Shown here piece by piece: positions 8,551 to 14,447 of a stretch of 64,000 bases of DNA; the stretch's first letter is position 1; each line of letters starts with the position of its first letter. This DNA is from DAHVFK01 sp963755395. Its GTDB lineage: Bacteria; Pseudomonadota; Gammaproteobacteria; Burkholderiales; SG8-39. Both the position numbers and the translations under genes were made by a program. Location of the stretch: assembly GCA_963755395.1 (NCBI GenBank), contig CAVWJJ010000004.1, positions 62,001-126,000 of the forward strand. The letters run 5' to 3'. The notes beneath the pieces were generated by a model, which ran no database searches, was not told the DNA's origin, and saw only the letters and a list, made by a program, of their open reading frames with translations.

Positions 8551-9060
8551 CTATTCTGTCTTCGCTTCGCTGCCGACGCGGCCGATTTCCGCCAGCTTCT
8601 TCGTCAGCGCCAGCCGGTCCAGCTTGCCGAGCGGCAGACTGAGGAAAAGATTGATGCGCGTCGAGAGCTCCGAGAAAGCGCGCATGAATGCCCTGCGCTT
8701 GTGCTCCTCGGCGCCCTCGACCTTGGCCGGATCGTCCACGCCCCAGTGCGCCGTCATCGGCTGCCCGGGCCACATCGGGCAGACTTCGCCCGCCGCCTGG
8801 TCGCACACCGTGAAGACGAAATCCATCACCGGCGCGCCCGGCCGGGCGAACTCGTCCCAGCTCTTGGAGCGCAGGCCGGAAGTGTCGAGCCGGTGCTTCG
8901 CCAGCAGCTCGAGCGCGAACGGATTGACCTTGCCTTGGGGATGGCTGCCGGCGCTGTAGGCGGCGAAGCGCCCTTTGGCGGCCGTGTTGAGGTAGGCCTC
9001 GGCCAGGATCGAGCGCGCCGAATTGCCGGTGCACAGGAACAGGACGTTGTGGGGCTTCAC
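8551..9060 (-). CDS. arsC: Arsenate reductase ArsC (low-MW phosphatase type)
   Basis: Reduces arsenate to arsenite; 169 aa. The P-loop LFLCTGNSARS contains nucleophile Cys10 and arginine, as in the low-molecular-weight tyrosine-phosphatase-like ArsC family. The DPAKVEG loop supplies the general-acid Asp, and further cysteines (VCDQAAGEVCP) allow a disulfide relay. The GTG start at 9060 overlaps the arsI stop (GTGA). Product As(III) is passed to Acr3. Confidence 0.92.
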   Translation of the reverse strand: MKPHNVLFLCTGNSARSILAEAYLNTAAKGRFAAYSAGSHPQGKVNPFALELLAKHRLDTSGLRSKSWDEFARPGAPVMDFVFTVCDQAAGEVCPMWPGQPMTAHWGVDDPAKVEGAEEHKRRAFMRAFSELSTRINLFLSLPLGKLDRLALTKKLAEIGRVGSEAKTE

Positions 9061-9503
9061 GCCGGCTCCCGCAGGGACGGGGCGCAGCAGGCCTTGCTCG
9101 CCTTCGCCTGCGTCTCGGACACACTGTCGTCGCCGAACACCGGAATCGTGTCGAGGGTGTGGAACGATTCCCACGCGATGCCCTGCGGATCCAGGGTCCA
9201 GTACTTGTCGCTCTTGACGTAGCAGCACGAGGCGTTCTTCTGCGGCAGCACGGCCACATCGGCCTGCGCCAGGCGCGCGCCGAGCTGCTCGAGCTCGGCG
9301 TCGTCTTCGGCCTGGATCCCGAGGTGGTCTAGGCCGGCCTTCTTGCCGCGGGTCGAGATGGCAAAATTGACGCGCGGATCGTCGAGCTGCCACTTGGCGT
9401 AATCGGAGTGGCGCACGCTCGGCTCGGCGGCGAACAACGCGGAGTAGAAGCGGATGCTGCGTTCGAGGTCGGCGACCCCGAGATGCACGTGCAGGCGTTT
9501 CAT
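9057..9503 (-). CDS. arsI: ArsI-type C-As lyase (VOC family)
   Basis: Fe(II)-dependent dioxygenase that splits the C-As bond of trivalent organoarsenicals; 148 aa. The vicinal pair Cys93-Cys94 in NASCCYVKSDK, the hallmark of ArsI, binds the metalloid. The vicinal-oxygen-chelate metal ligands are visible as an N-terminal His (LHVHLG), His60 (GLDHLGI) and Glu112 (IAWESF). The C-terminal tail adds another CC pair. CadI proteins look similar. It overlaps both neighbours by 4 bases within the arsR-led operon. Confidence 0.88.
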   Translation of the reverse strand: MKRLHVHLGVADLERSIRFYSALFAAEPSVRHSDYAKWQLDDPRVNFAISTRGKKAGLDHLGIQAEDDAELEQLGARLAQADVAVLPQKNASCCYVKSDKYWTLDPQGIAWESFHTLDTIPVFGDDSVSETQAKASKACCAPSLREPA

Positions 9504-9838
9504 GAGGCCTTCCTTTTCATGACTTTCACGGGTTGAGGGACGGGAGCGCAGGATTCGCCGCCGCAGCAGTTCTCGGTCAGAAAACCGAGCAGCGCGTTCA
9601 TGCGCTCGAAATCGGCCGAGTAGATGACGAAGCGCCCCTGCGTGCGCGAGGCGAGCAGCCCGGCGCGGGTGAGCTGCGCGAGGTGAAACGACGCCGTTGC
9701 GGCCGGCAGCCCCAGCCGGTTGCTGATCTCGCCCGCGGGCAGTCCAGCGGGTCCGGCCTCGACCAGCATGCGAAACACCGCCAGCCGCGTTTCCTGCGCC
9801 AGCGCGCCGAGCGCGTCGACCACTTGCTTTGTTTCCAT
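9500..9838 (-). CDS. arsR: ArsR-family metalloregulator
   Basis: Winged-helix repressor of 112 aa that leads the arsenic operon. The recognition helix is visible in LPAATASFHLAQL. The inducer site is not the classical CVC in helix 3; it is a C-terminal Cys91-Cys92 pair with Cys97 (ENCCGGESC), a layout found in some As(III)/organoarsenical-responsive ArsR proteins. The start is METKQ at 9838. Its stop overlaps the arsI start (ATGA). An inverted repeat directly upstream is the likely operator, giving autoregulation. Confidence 0.9.
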   Translation of the reverse strand: METKQVVDALGALAQETRLAVFRMLVEAGPAGLPAGEISNRLGLPAATASFHLAQLTRAGLLASRTQGRFVIYSADFERMNALLGFLTENCCGGESCAPVPQPVKVMKRKAS

Positions 9839-9839
9839 G

Positions 9840-9857
9840 TTTCCAACAATATGGAAA
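9840..9857. promoter_or_regulatory. Inverted repeat upstream of arsR (candidate ArsR operator)
   Basis: TTTCCA-N6-TGGAAA is a perfect 6-bp inverted repeat in an AT-rich stretch directly before the arsR start codon. Its position fits an autoregulatory ArsR operator. Binding is inferred. Confidence 0.5.
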
Positions 9858-9904
9858 TGTTGCCGAACTGTCAAGCCCTCGCTGCACGGCTCAGCGGCGC
9901 TGCC

Positions 9905-10201
9905 TTAGCCGATCCTGCCCAGGGCCGGAAAGATCTCGAGCAGCCAGTAACTGAAGGTAGTGAGCTCGCCGCTCATGATCGCGATGCCGATGACCCCCAT
10001 CAACACCGCGGCGATGCTCTGCAGCGCTCGCTAGGAGCGCGAGCGCGGATCGGTCGGGGCGTCGCTTACGCGCTTATGCAGCGACTGGCTGGCGACGTAA
10101 GACAGGTACGCCGGGACGAGCGGCAGCACGCACGGCGAAAGGAACGAGATCAGTCCCGCTGCGAATGCCGTAAACAGCCCGGGGTTCGCCAATTCGCTCA
10201 C
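9905..10201 (-). pseudogene. ccdA: ccdA-like cytochrome c biogenesis gene, internally deleted
   Basis: A GTG-initiated frame of 99 codons keeps both ends of a CcdA/DsbD-like membrane protein but lacks its middle. The first part reads GLISFLSPCVLPLVPAYLSY, the CcdA helix 1 with its conserved Cys and prolines. After PTDPRSRS comes an in-frame TAG at 10033-10031. The last part, YWLLEIFPALGRIG before TAA at 9905, is the usual C-terminal helix end. A normal CcdA has about 240 residues, so roughly 140 have been lost. It lies between arsR and a SHOCT protein on the same strand as the copper genes. Confidence 0.8.
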
Positions 10202-10227
10202 TTCCGCAGACTGTGAACCGTGCCGCG

Positions 10228-10479
10228 CTACAGGCTCAGGTTACGCCGTCTCTGCTCGAACTCCTCCCGACCGATCTCGCCGCGTGTATAGCGTTCTGCA
10301 AGGATCTTCCGCGCGGCGTCGACGCCGTCGCTCCGTCGGCCCGTCTCGGCGTTGAACAGCCACTTGCCGAGCAATACGATGCCCACGATTAGCGACACCC
10401 ACCACAACGCCATCGGCGCAATGCCGAGCATTCCGCCTGATCCCGATCCCCAGCCCATGTGTCCGTAATTCATCCACAT
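10228..10479 (-). CDS. SHOCT-domain small membrane protein
   Basis: 83-residue protein: Gly/Met/aromatic N-terminus (MWMNYGHMGWGSGSGG), one transmembrane helix (LWWVSLIVGIVLLGKWLF), and a C-terminal SHOCT motif (ILAERYTRGEIGREEFEQ). The function of SHOCT proteins is unknown. It is clearly related to the protein at 13024-13272 (same helix, same SHOCT). It lies downstream of the DsbA-like gene on the same strand and probably belongs to the copper cluster. Confidence 0.8.
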   Translation of the reverse strand: MWMNYGHMGWGSGSGGMLGIAPMALWWVSLIVGIVLLGKWLFNAETGRRSDGVDAARKILAERYTRGEIGREEFEQRRRNLSL

Positions 10480-10532
10480 TGCTCATCTTCCTTTGTTCGA
10501 ATCCTGTGGCCTTCCACACGCCGACCACCGCA

Positions 10533-11183
10533 CTAATAGGCGGCTGAAAGCTCGCTTTCGACCAGCGTCTTCAGCTGCTCCCAGCCCCAGCTCGGCAGCG
10601 GCTTGCCGTTGACGAAGAACTCGGGCGTGGCGGTCACGTTCAGCTTTTGCGCGTCGCCCAGGTCCTGCTGCACGATCGTGTCCATGAGCGGCGAATTCAT
10701 GTCCTGCCTGAGCCGTCCCATGTCGAGCCCCACGCCGCGGATGTCGTTCCAGACCAGCTCCGGTTGCGGACGATGGTTCGGCGCCCAGTCCGACTGGGCC
10801 GCGAAAACCGCCTCCAGGGTTGGCCAGAACTTCCCTTGCATGTGCGCCGCGGCCAGGATCTTGACCACGGATTCCGAGCCGCTGTGAAACGGCGCGTAGC
10901 GCTCATACAGGCGGATCTGGCCGGGATGATCGTCCATCAGCTGCTTGACCATGGGGTAGAACTGCTTGCAGGTATCGCAGGCGGGGTCGAAGAACTCGAC
11001 GATCTCGACCTTGGCGGTCGGACTGCCGGTCGACGGCGAATAGTCCCGCACGTAGGTCGTCCGGTCGCGCCGGTACGCTTCGGCAGCCGCCTTCGATGTC
11101 TGGCTTTCGTAATAGATCGCGCCGGCGACAACAGCAATGACCAGCAAGATGGCGGAAAAGATGACTACATGTTTCTGTTGCAT
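10533..11183 (-). CDS. Membrane-anchored DsbA/thioredoxin-fold protein
   Basis: 216 aa with one N-terminal hydrophobic anchor (VVIFSAILLVIAVVAGAIYY) and a periplasmic thioredoxin fold of the DsbA type. The active site is CDTC in FFDPACDTCKQF, near residue 75, and the cis-proline loop is TATPEFF. It probably acts as a thiol oxidase or isomerase on exported metal-binding or cytochrome proteins. The neighbouring decayed ccdA fits a former periplasmic thiol pathway. It is downstream of copZ on the same strand with 42 bases between. Confidence 0.82.
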   Translation of the reverse strand: MQQKHVVIFSAILLVIAVVAGAIYYESQTSKAAAEAYRRDRTTYVRDYSPSTGSPTAKVEIVEFFDPACDTCKQFYPMVKQLMDDHPGQIRLYERYAPFHSGSESVVKILAAAHMQGKFWPTLEAVFAAQSDWAPNHRPQPELVWNDIRGVGLDMGRLRQDMNSPLMDTIVQQDLGDAQKLNVTATPEFFVNGKPLPSWGWEQLKTLVESELSAAY

Positions 11184-11225
11184 TTAGATGTCTTTATTCA
11201 CGGTTGCCATTGCAGGCGATTGACT

Positions 11226-11432
11226 CTACGCAGCAGCAGCCGGGCTCACCGGATATCCGGCGTCCTCGATTGCCTTGGCGAAAGCTCCGGCGCTGCTTGC
11301 GCTATCCACCTGCACGCGCTTACTGGACAAATCCACGTTCACGGTGGCGTTCGGGTCGACCGACTTGACGGCCTTGGTAACGACGCCTACGCAATGATTG
11401 CAAGTCATGTCCTTGACAGTGAGTTCGATCAT
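11226..11432 (-). CDS. copZ: CopZ-like heavy-metal-associated chaperone
   Basis: 68-residue HMA-domain protein with the metal motif MTCNHC (Cys11, Cys14) and the beta-alpha-beta-beta-alpha-beta layout of copper chaperones. The start at 11432 follows a GTAGGAG site. A CueR-type promoter 36 bases upstream predicts copper induction. It would carry Cu(I) to CopA, whose gene lies 3 kb away. Confidence 0.9.
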   Translation of the reverse strand: MIELTVKDMTCNHCVGVVTKAVKSVDPNATVNVDLSSKRVQVDSASSAGAFAKAIEDAGYPVSPAAAA

Positions 11433-11467
11433 GTCGGTTCTCCTACGACGGGTTGGAAACAGAATCA

Positions 11468-11498
11468 ACCGTAGTCCTTCCTATCATGGGAAGGTCAA
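11468..11498 (-). promoter_or_regulatory. CueR-type promoter of copZ
   Basis: On the minus strand a -35 TTGACC (11498-11493) and a -10 TACGGT (11473-11468) are separated by 19 bases, the over-long spacer typical of MerR-family activators. Within it lies the dyad CCTTCC-N7-GGAAGG (11476-11494), very close to known CueR operators. It directs copZ at 11432. Confidence 0.85.
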
Positions 11499-11506
11499 GC
11501 CTCGGT

Positions 11507-11992
11507 TCAGCGCGCCAGTTGAAGGATGAGCTCGGCCAACTTTTCGGCCTGAGCCGGTCTCGCCATCCCTCCCTGCATCGGCGGGTAGCCGGACCATCGC
11601 CCATACACCCCTTCGCTGATCGCACGGGCGAGCCCAGCTTGCGCATCTACTTGCCCGGCGTATCGGTGCGCGATATCCAGAAAGTCCGGGCCGGCGCCTC
11701 TGCCCGAGAAGGTATGGCAAGTCATGCAAGGCAGCCCATTCGATTCGACGTACGAATAGAGTTCTCGCCCTGGAGGCGACGCGTTGCCTTGGCCGGATGC
11801 TTCGTTGCGCGAACCGTAACCACTCATCATGCCGCCACCCATCATTCCGCCGCCCATTGTTCCCGGACCATAGCCGCCCGAGCCTCCGGAACCCATGCCC
11901 TGGGACCGCGCCGGGATCGACGTCCCGAGTCCGAGTCCAATGCCAAGCGCGAACGCCAGTCCTGCGATGAGACGTGATCGACGAATAGTCAC
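11507..11992 (-). CDS. Exported cytochrome c with Gly/Met-rich segment
   Basis: 161 aa. A signal peptide (GLAFALGIGLGLGTSIPARS) is followed by a Gly/Met-rich stretch (residues 32-60) and a class I cytochrome c domain. The heme site is CMTCH at 89-93, and a distal Met in YPPMQGGMA is the likely sixth ligand. The Gly/Met-rich segment resembles the repeats of the neighbouring protein at 12303-12911 and could bind Cu(I). It sits upstream of the copZ promoter, apparently in the operon that starts with the Spy-like gene. Confidence 0.82.
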   Translation of the reverse strand: MTIRRSRLIAGLAFALGIGLGLGTSIPARSQGMGSGGSGGYGPGTMGGGMMGGGMMSGYGSRNEASGQGNASPPGRELYSYVESNGLPCMTCHTFSGRGAGPDFLDIAHRYAGQVDAQAGLARAISEGVYGRWSGYPPMQGGMARPAQAEKLAELILQLAR

Positions 11993-12070
11993 GATAAGCC
12001 TCCGATGTAGCGATATGCACCCGTGGCAATTTCCACCTTCGCTGTAAACCCGGATCGGGGCATTCTCGCC

Positions 12071-12293
12071 CTACATGTCGAGTACCTGGCCCAGTGCGTG
12101 CTGCATGGCTTCGAGGCCGGGCATCACGGGCCGTCGCGCGACCTTCACCCGGTAGCCATAGAACAGGAAGTAGCCGCGATTAAGACAACGAACCTAGGCA
12201 GCGCAAGCGCCAGCAGCCGCCAACCCATGAGGATAAGGTGGCACATGAGCGGCCACAGCCATTCTTCCCGCAGTATGGGCGCTCACGTGCCAT
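12071..12293 (-). pseudogene. Small membrane protein ORF broken by two frameshifts
   Basis: An ATG at 12293 has a textbook ribosome site (TAAGGAG) overlapping the stop of the Spy-like gene, but its frame closes after 37 codons. A coding-like path appears only with two frame changes: a hydrophobic helix (WLWPLMCHLILMGWRLLAL), then YFLFYGYRVKVARRP and a C-terminus ending QVLDM before TAG at 12071. The protein would have about 70 residues and one or two helices. Its family was not recognised. It is either a decayed gene or a gene hit by the indel errors seen elsewhere in this window. Confidence 0.4.
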
Positions 12294-12302
12294 TGCTTCT
12301 CC

Positions 12303-12911
12303 TTAGCGGCCTTGCCAGCCGCGCTGCAGCAGTTCGCGCTGCTCCTTGGTGAGCACGGCGTCGATCTTCTTCTGCGCGTCTTGCCAGCTCTGGGAGATCG
12401 CTTCATGCATCTTGTTCATGACTTCCCATTGCGAGCGTGCGGCGTCTTCCTGGATTTTTTGAATCTTCGTACGCTGCGCGTCGCTGAGGTTGAGCGGGTT
12501 GTAGCCATAGCCGCCGTAGCCGCCCATCATCCCGGGACCCATGCCATAGCCGCCGTGGCCGCCCATCATCCACGGCCCCATGCCGTAGCCCGCCCCGTAG
12601 CCGCCCATCATTCCCGGCCCCATGCCGTAGCCCGGACCGTAGCCGCCCATCATCCATGGCCCCATGCCATAACCGGGTCCGTAGCCGCCGGTCGCTCCCT
12701 GCACCCCGCCGTAACCCGGCCCATAGCCGCGACCGTAGCCGGGACCTCCCATCATCCCGGGGCCCGCGCCGTAGCCGGGGCCGTATCCGCCCATCATCGT
12801 CGGATAGTCCGCCTGGGAATCCGCGAAACCCGGGGTCGCGGCGGCCGCCAGGCCGATGCTCGCGATCAGGGCAACCAGGGTTCTGCGTACAGTCGTGCTT
12901 TGGATCTTCAT
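12303..12911 (-). CDS. Spy/CpxP-like periplasmic protein with Gly-Tyr-Met repeats
   Basis: 202 aa. A signal peptide ending at AAAATPGFA is followed by about 100 residues of GYGPGYGMGPxMMGG-type repeats (39-137) and a helical C-terminus (LSDAQRTKIQKIQEDAA...LTKEQRELLQ) like the LTxxQ helices of Spy/CpxP/zinc-resistance proteins. The family buffers envelope stress or metals; the Met-rich repeats suggest Cu(I) or Ag(I) binding, which is inferred. The start at 12911 has a GAAAGGAG site. It heads a minus-strand run including the broken small ORF and the cytochrome c. Confidence 0.8.
   Translation of the reverse strand: MKIQSTTVRRTLVALIASIGLAAAATPGFADSQADYPTMMGGYGPGYGAGPGMMGGPGYGRGYGPGYGGVQGATGGYGPGYGMGPWMMGGYGPGYGMGPGMMGGYGAGYGMGPWMMGGHGGYGMGPGMMGGYGGYGYNPLNLSDAQRTKIQKIQEDAARSQWEVMNKMHEAISQSWQDAQKKIDAVLTKEQRELLQRGWQGR
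12501..12797 (-). repeat. In-gene tandem repeats encoding GYGPGYGMGPxMMGG
   Basis: Imperfect 30-48 base direct repeats inside the Spy-like gene. The plus strand shows recurring blocks such as CCGTAGCCGCCCATCAT. They keep the reading frame, so this is coding low complexity and not a CRISPR array. Confidence 0.8.
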
Positions 12912-13023
12912 GGTGAATCTCCTTTCAAGTGTCATAAATAGATGAGGAGTGCAAGCCCCGCGCTCACCGCGCGGCGGTGCGTACCCCGCCGGACGCAGCC
13001 GCTGCTTTACGACGACGCGGGGC

Positions 13024-13272
13024 TCAGTCATTGAGGTCGCGCCTCTTGGCGTCAAACTCGTCCTTGTTGATTTCACCGCGCGCGTAGCGCTCGGCCAGGA
13101 TTTCCAGCGCGCGTTGATGGAGAGACAGCTTTGGGTTCGAACCCCGCCCCAACAGCCATTTCGCGAGCACCACGATGCCGAGGATCAGAAGAACCCACCA
13201 CAGCACCATTTGCGTCATGCCGAGGAGTCCCCAGCCGTAGCCCCATCCCTGGTTTCCCATGTAGCCCCACAT
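13024..13272 (-). CDS. SHOCT-domain small membrane protein (second copy)
   Basis: 82 aa from the ATG at 13272, chosen because AAGGAGCTGCTA precedes it; an upstream in-frame start at 13296 would leave that site inside the gene. The layout equals the protein at 10228-10479: aromatic/Gly N-terminus (MWGYMGNQGWGYGWG), one helix (VLWWVLLILGIVVLAKWLL) and a SHOCT motif (ILAERYARGEINKDEFDA). The two are diverged paralogues bracketing the Gly/Met-rich genes. Function unknown; copper cluster membership is inferred from location. Confidence 0.8.
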   Translation of the reverse strand: MWGYMGNQGWGYGWGLLGMTQMVLWWVLLILGIVVLAKWLLGRGSNPKLSLHQRALEILAERYARGEINKDEFDAKRRDLND

Positions 13273-13380
13273 TAGCAGCTCCTTCTCGGAAAGCACTCGG
13301 TGTGCGCAACACTGCGCGGCCGAGCGCGAAACATTCAGTCGGACGAATTCAGCCGCAAGGCACGCGGCCGCTCCGGCGGC

Positions 13381-13800
13381 TCAATCGAGCCGGCGCAGCG
13401 AGCGGGCGTGATACGACAGCGGAGGTGCGGGATCGCGTCGCGCGACGACTCTCGACGTCTGAGCGACCGAGGTAGAGAACTGGAGAATCACGCGGGAAGG
13501 GGCAGCGAATTCACCCGTGAAGGCGACCGGCAGCGGCGGAACCGCGGGCTTTACGAGCGCGCCGGCATCGACGCTGGAGCAGCAAATATCGTCGTGCGCG
13601 TGGCCGCCCAACGCCGCGCCAGACAGACTAACGTAAGTTTGGCCCGTTGCCGCAGCCGCGTGAACGTCGCCGGACGCCGCAAACGCATCGCATACGGGAC
13701 GCAGCAGTACGAACACCAAGGCGAGCAGCACGCTCGCCGCACGCACCAAGCTACCCGCACGTTTGCAGTGAACTCGACTCGACGTCGGTTGAGAAGCCAT
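13381..13800 (-). CDS. Exported protein of the DUF2946-like copper-associated type
   Basis: 139 aa with an N-terminal signal or anchor helix (SVLLALVFVLLRPVCDAFA) and a small His/Cys segment, GGHAHDDICCSS, that could bind metal. The C-terminal PAPPLSYHARS is typical of short exported proteins found beside copper genes. The family assignment is by pattern only. An in-frame TTG two codons upstream is possible. An FNR-like box lies about 70 bases upstream. Confidence 0.6.
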   Translation of the reverse strand: MASQPTSSRVHCKRAGSLVRAASVLLALVFVLLRPVCDAFAASGDVHAAAATGQTYVSLSGAALGGHAHDDICCSSVDAGALVKPAVPPLPVAFTGEFAAPSRVILQFSTSVAQTSRVVARRDPAPPLSYHARSLRRLD

Positions 13801-13868
13801 ATTCAAGAGACTGCCTGCTTCACGTTGCGGTCGTAATTCGAATGGTCGTCTTTCATGCGCCGCGGGTT

Positions 13869-13882
13869 TTGATCCACGTCAA
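13869..13882. promoter_or_regulatory. FNR/Crp-type box (one mismatch)
   Basis: TTGATCCACGTCAA matches TTGAT-N4-ATCAA with one mismatch, the same half-site change (GTCAA) as the box at 4306. Its centre is 75 bases upstream of the exported protein gene at 13800, compatible with a class II FNR site. Confidence 0.35.
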
Positions 13883-14003
13883 GGTCGGTTAGCGAGAGCA
13901 TCCGGAATCACCCAGTAACCCATCAGCTCGTTCCGCACCTGCCCGTCGATGGCGGCTCGGGATACGCATCGTGCCAGGCAATTCGGATGGGCCCAGGCGC
14001 CGG

Positions 14004-14114
14004 TCAACCGCCAAAAGCTACGACGCTCAACAGCCCCAGCCCGAATACCAGTAACGGGAGAACGGTCATCCAGGCGAGGGCGCTGTTTGACGCTGATGCC
14101 ATTTCGCCCGCCAT
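14004..14114 (-). CDS. Possible 36-residue single-helix membrane peptide
   Basis: Short frame with one strong helix (WMTVLPLLVFGLGLLSVVAF) after a polar start (MAGEMASASNSA). No recognised family and no clear ribosome site. The clean helix in otherwise non-coding DNA is the only support, so it may be a gene remnant. Confidence 0.3.
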   Translation of the reverse strand: MAGEMASASNSALAWMTVLPLLVFGLGLLSVVAFGG

Positions 14115-14219
14115 CGATCACAGATTCATTCGGTGTCCGCACCGTCATCATGTCGCGCTTCAAATGCCGCCTTACGAGCCACCAGTTCCGGGGTACGCGG
14201 CGAAAGAGCATCACGCCAT

Positions 14220-14288
14220 CTAGCATCCGGACCCCGGACGAGTCCCGCCGTGACCGCAGGTCATGCGGTCTACACGCAGTTCACTCAT
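14220..14288 (-). pseudogene. Vestigial copZ-like HMA gene (first 13 residues)
   Basis: A GAGGAA ribosome site precedes an ATG at 14288 whose frame reads MSELRVDRMTCGH, the exact start of a CopZ-type metal-binding domain. The second Cys is then missing and the frame ends after 22 codons. A CueR-type promoter lies directly upstream (14326-14356). This looks like the promoter-proximal stump of a second copper chaperone gene, or a leader peptide with a single metal-site Cys. Confidence 0.55.
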
Positions 14289-14325
14289 GAACTATTCCTC
14301 GATGCTAAGGAATAGACTCGACAAC

Positions 14326-14356
14326 ACTTTGCACCCTTCCATGATGGGAAAGTCAA
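14326..14356 (-). promoter_or_regulatory. CueR-type promoter upstream of the copZ remnant
   Basis: Minus strand: -35 TTGACT (14356-14351), 19-base spacer containing TTCCCATCATGGAAGG, weak -10 CAAAGT (14331-14326). The dyad matches the other two CueR sites in this window. It points away from copA, back to back with the copA promoter 26 bases away. Confidence 0.65.
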
Positions 14357-14382
14357 GGCTTGCCTTGCGCGGGAATAAGGGC

Positions 14383-14413
14383 TTGACCTTCCTACGATGG
14401 GAACCTTCACGCT
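14383..14413 (+). promoter_or_regulatory. CueR-type promoter of copA
   Basis: Plus strand: -35 TTGACC (14383-14388), 19-base spacer TTCCTACGATGGGAACCTT, -10 CACGCT (14408-14413). The long spacer and the CTTCC/GGGAA dyad are those of MerR-family copper promoters. The site lies over the 14397 candidate start of copA and so rules that start out. Confidence 0.8.
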
Positions 14414-14447
14414 AGTGCCCGGGTCTGAACTAAGAAGGAGCATCACG

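Larger units (their letters stand above)
13801..14447. other. Sparse region between copper genes
   Basis: About 650 bases without a normal gene. It holds an FNR-like box (13869-13882), a 36-codon membrane ORF (14004-14114), a 22-codon copZ remnant (14220-14288) and two divergent CueR-type promoters (14326-14356 minus, 14383-14413 plus). The contents look like the debris of earlier copper genes. Confidence 0.6.

Noticed and set aside
12501..12797. Regularly spaced short repeats that could suggest a CRISPR array
   Set aside because: The repeats are in frame within an exported protein, have no unique spacers of constant length, and no cas genes are near.
12954..13024. Inverted repeat AGCCCCGCG ... 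CGCGGGGCT with a 53-base loop
   Set aside because: The arms are GC-only, the loop is long and no T-run follows; chance pairing in GC-rich DNA is enough.
14397..14447. Extended N-terminus of copA from an upstream ATG
   Set aside because: The segment covers the CueR operator and -10 box, so it is upstream of the transcript start; the ATG at 14448 has a strong ribosome site.
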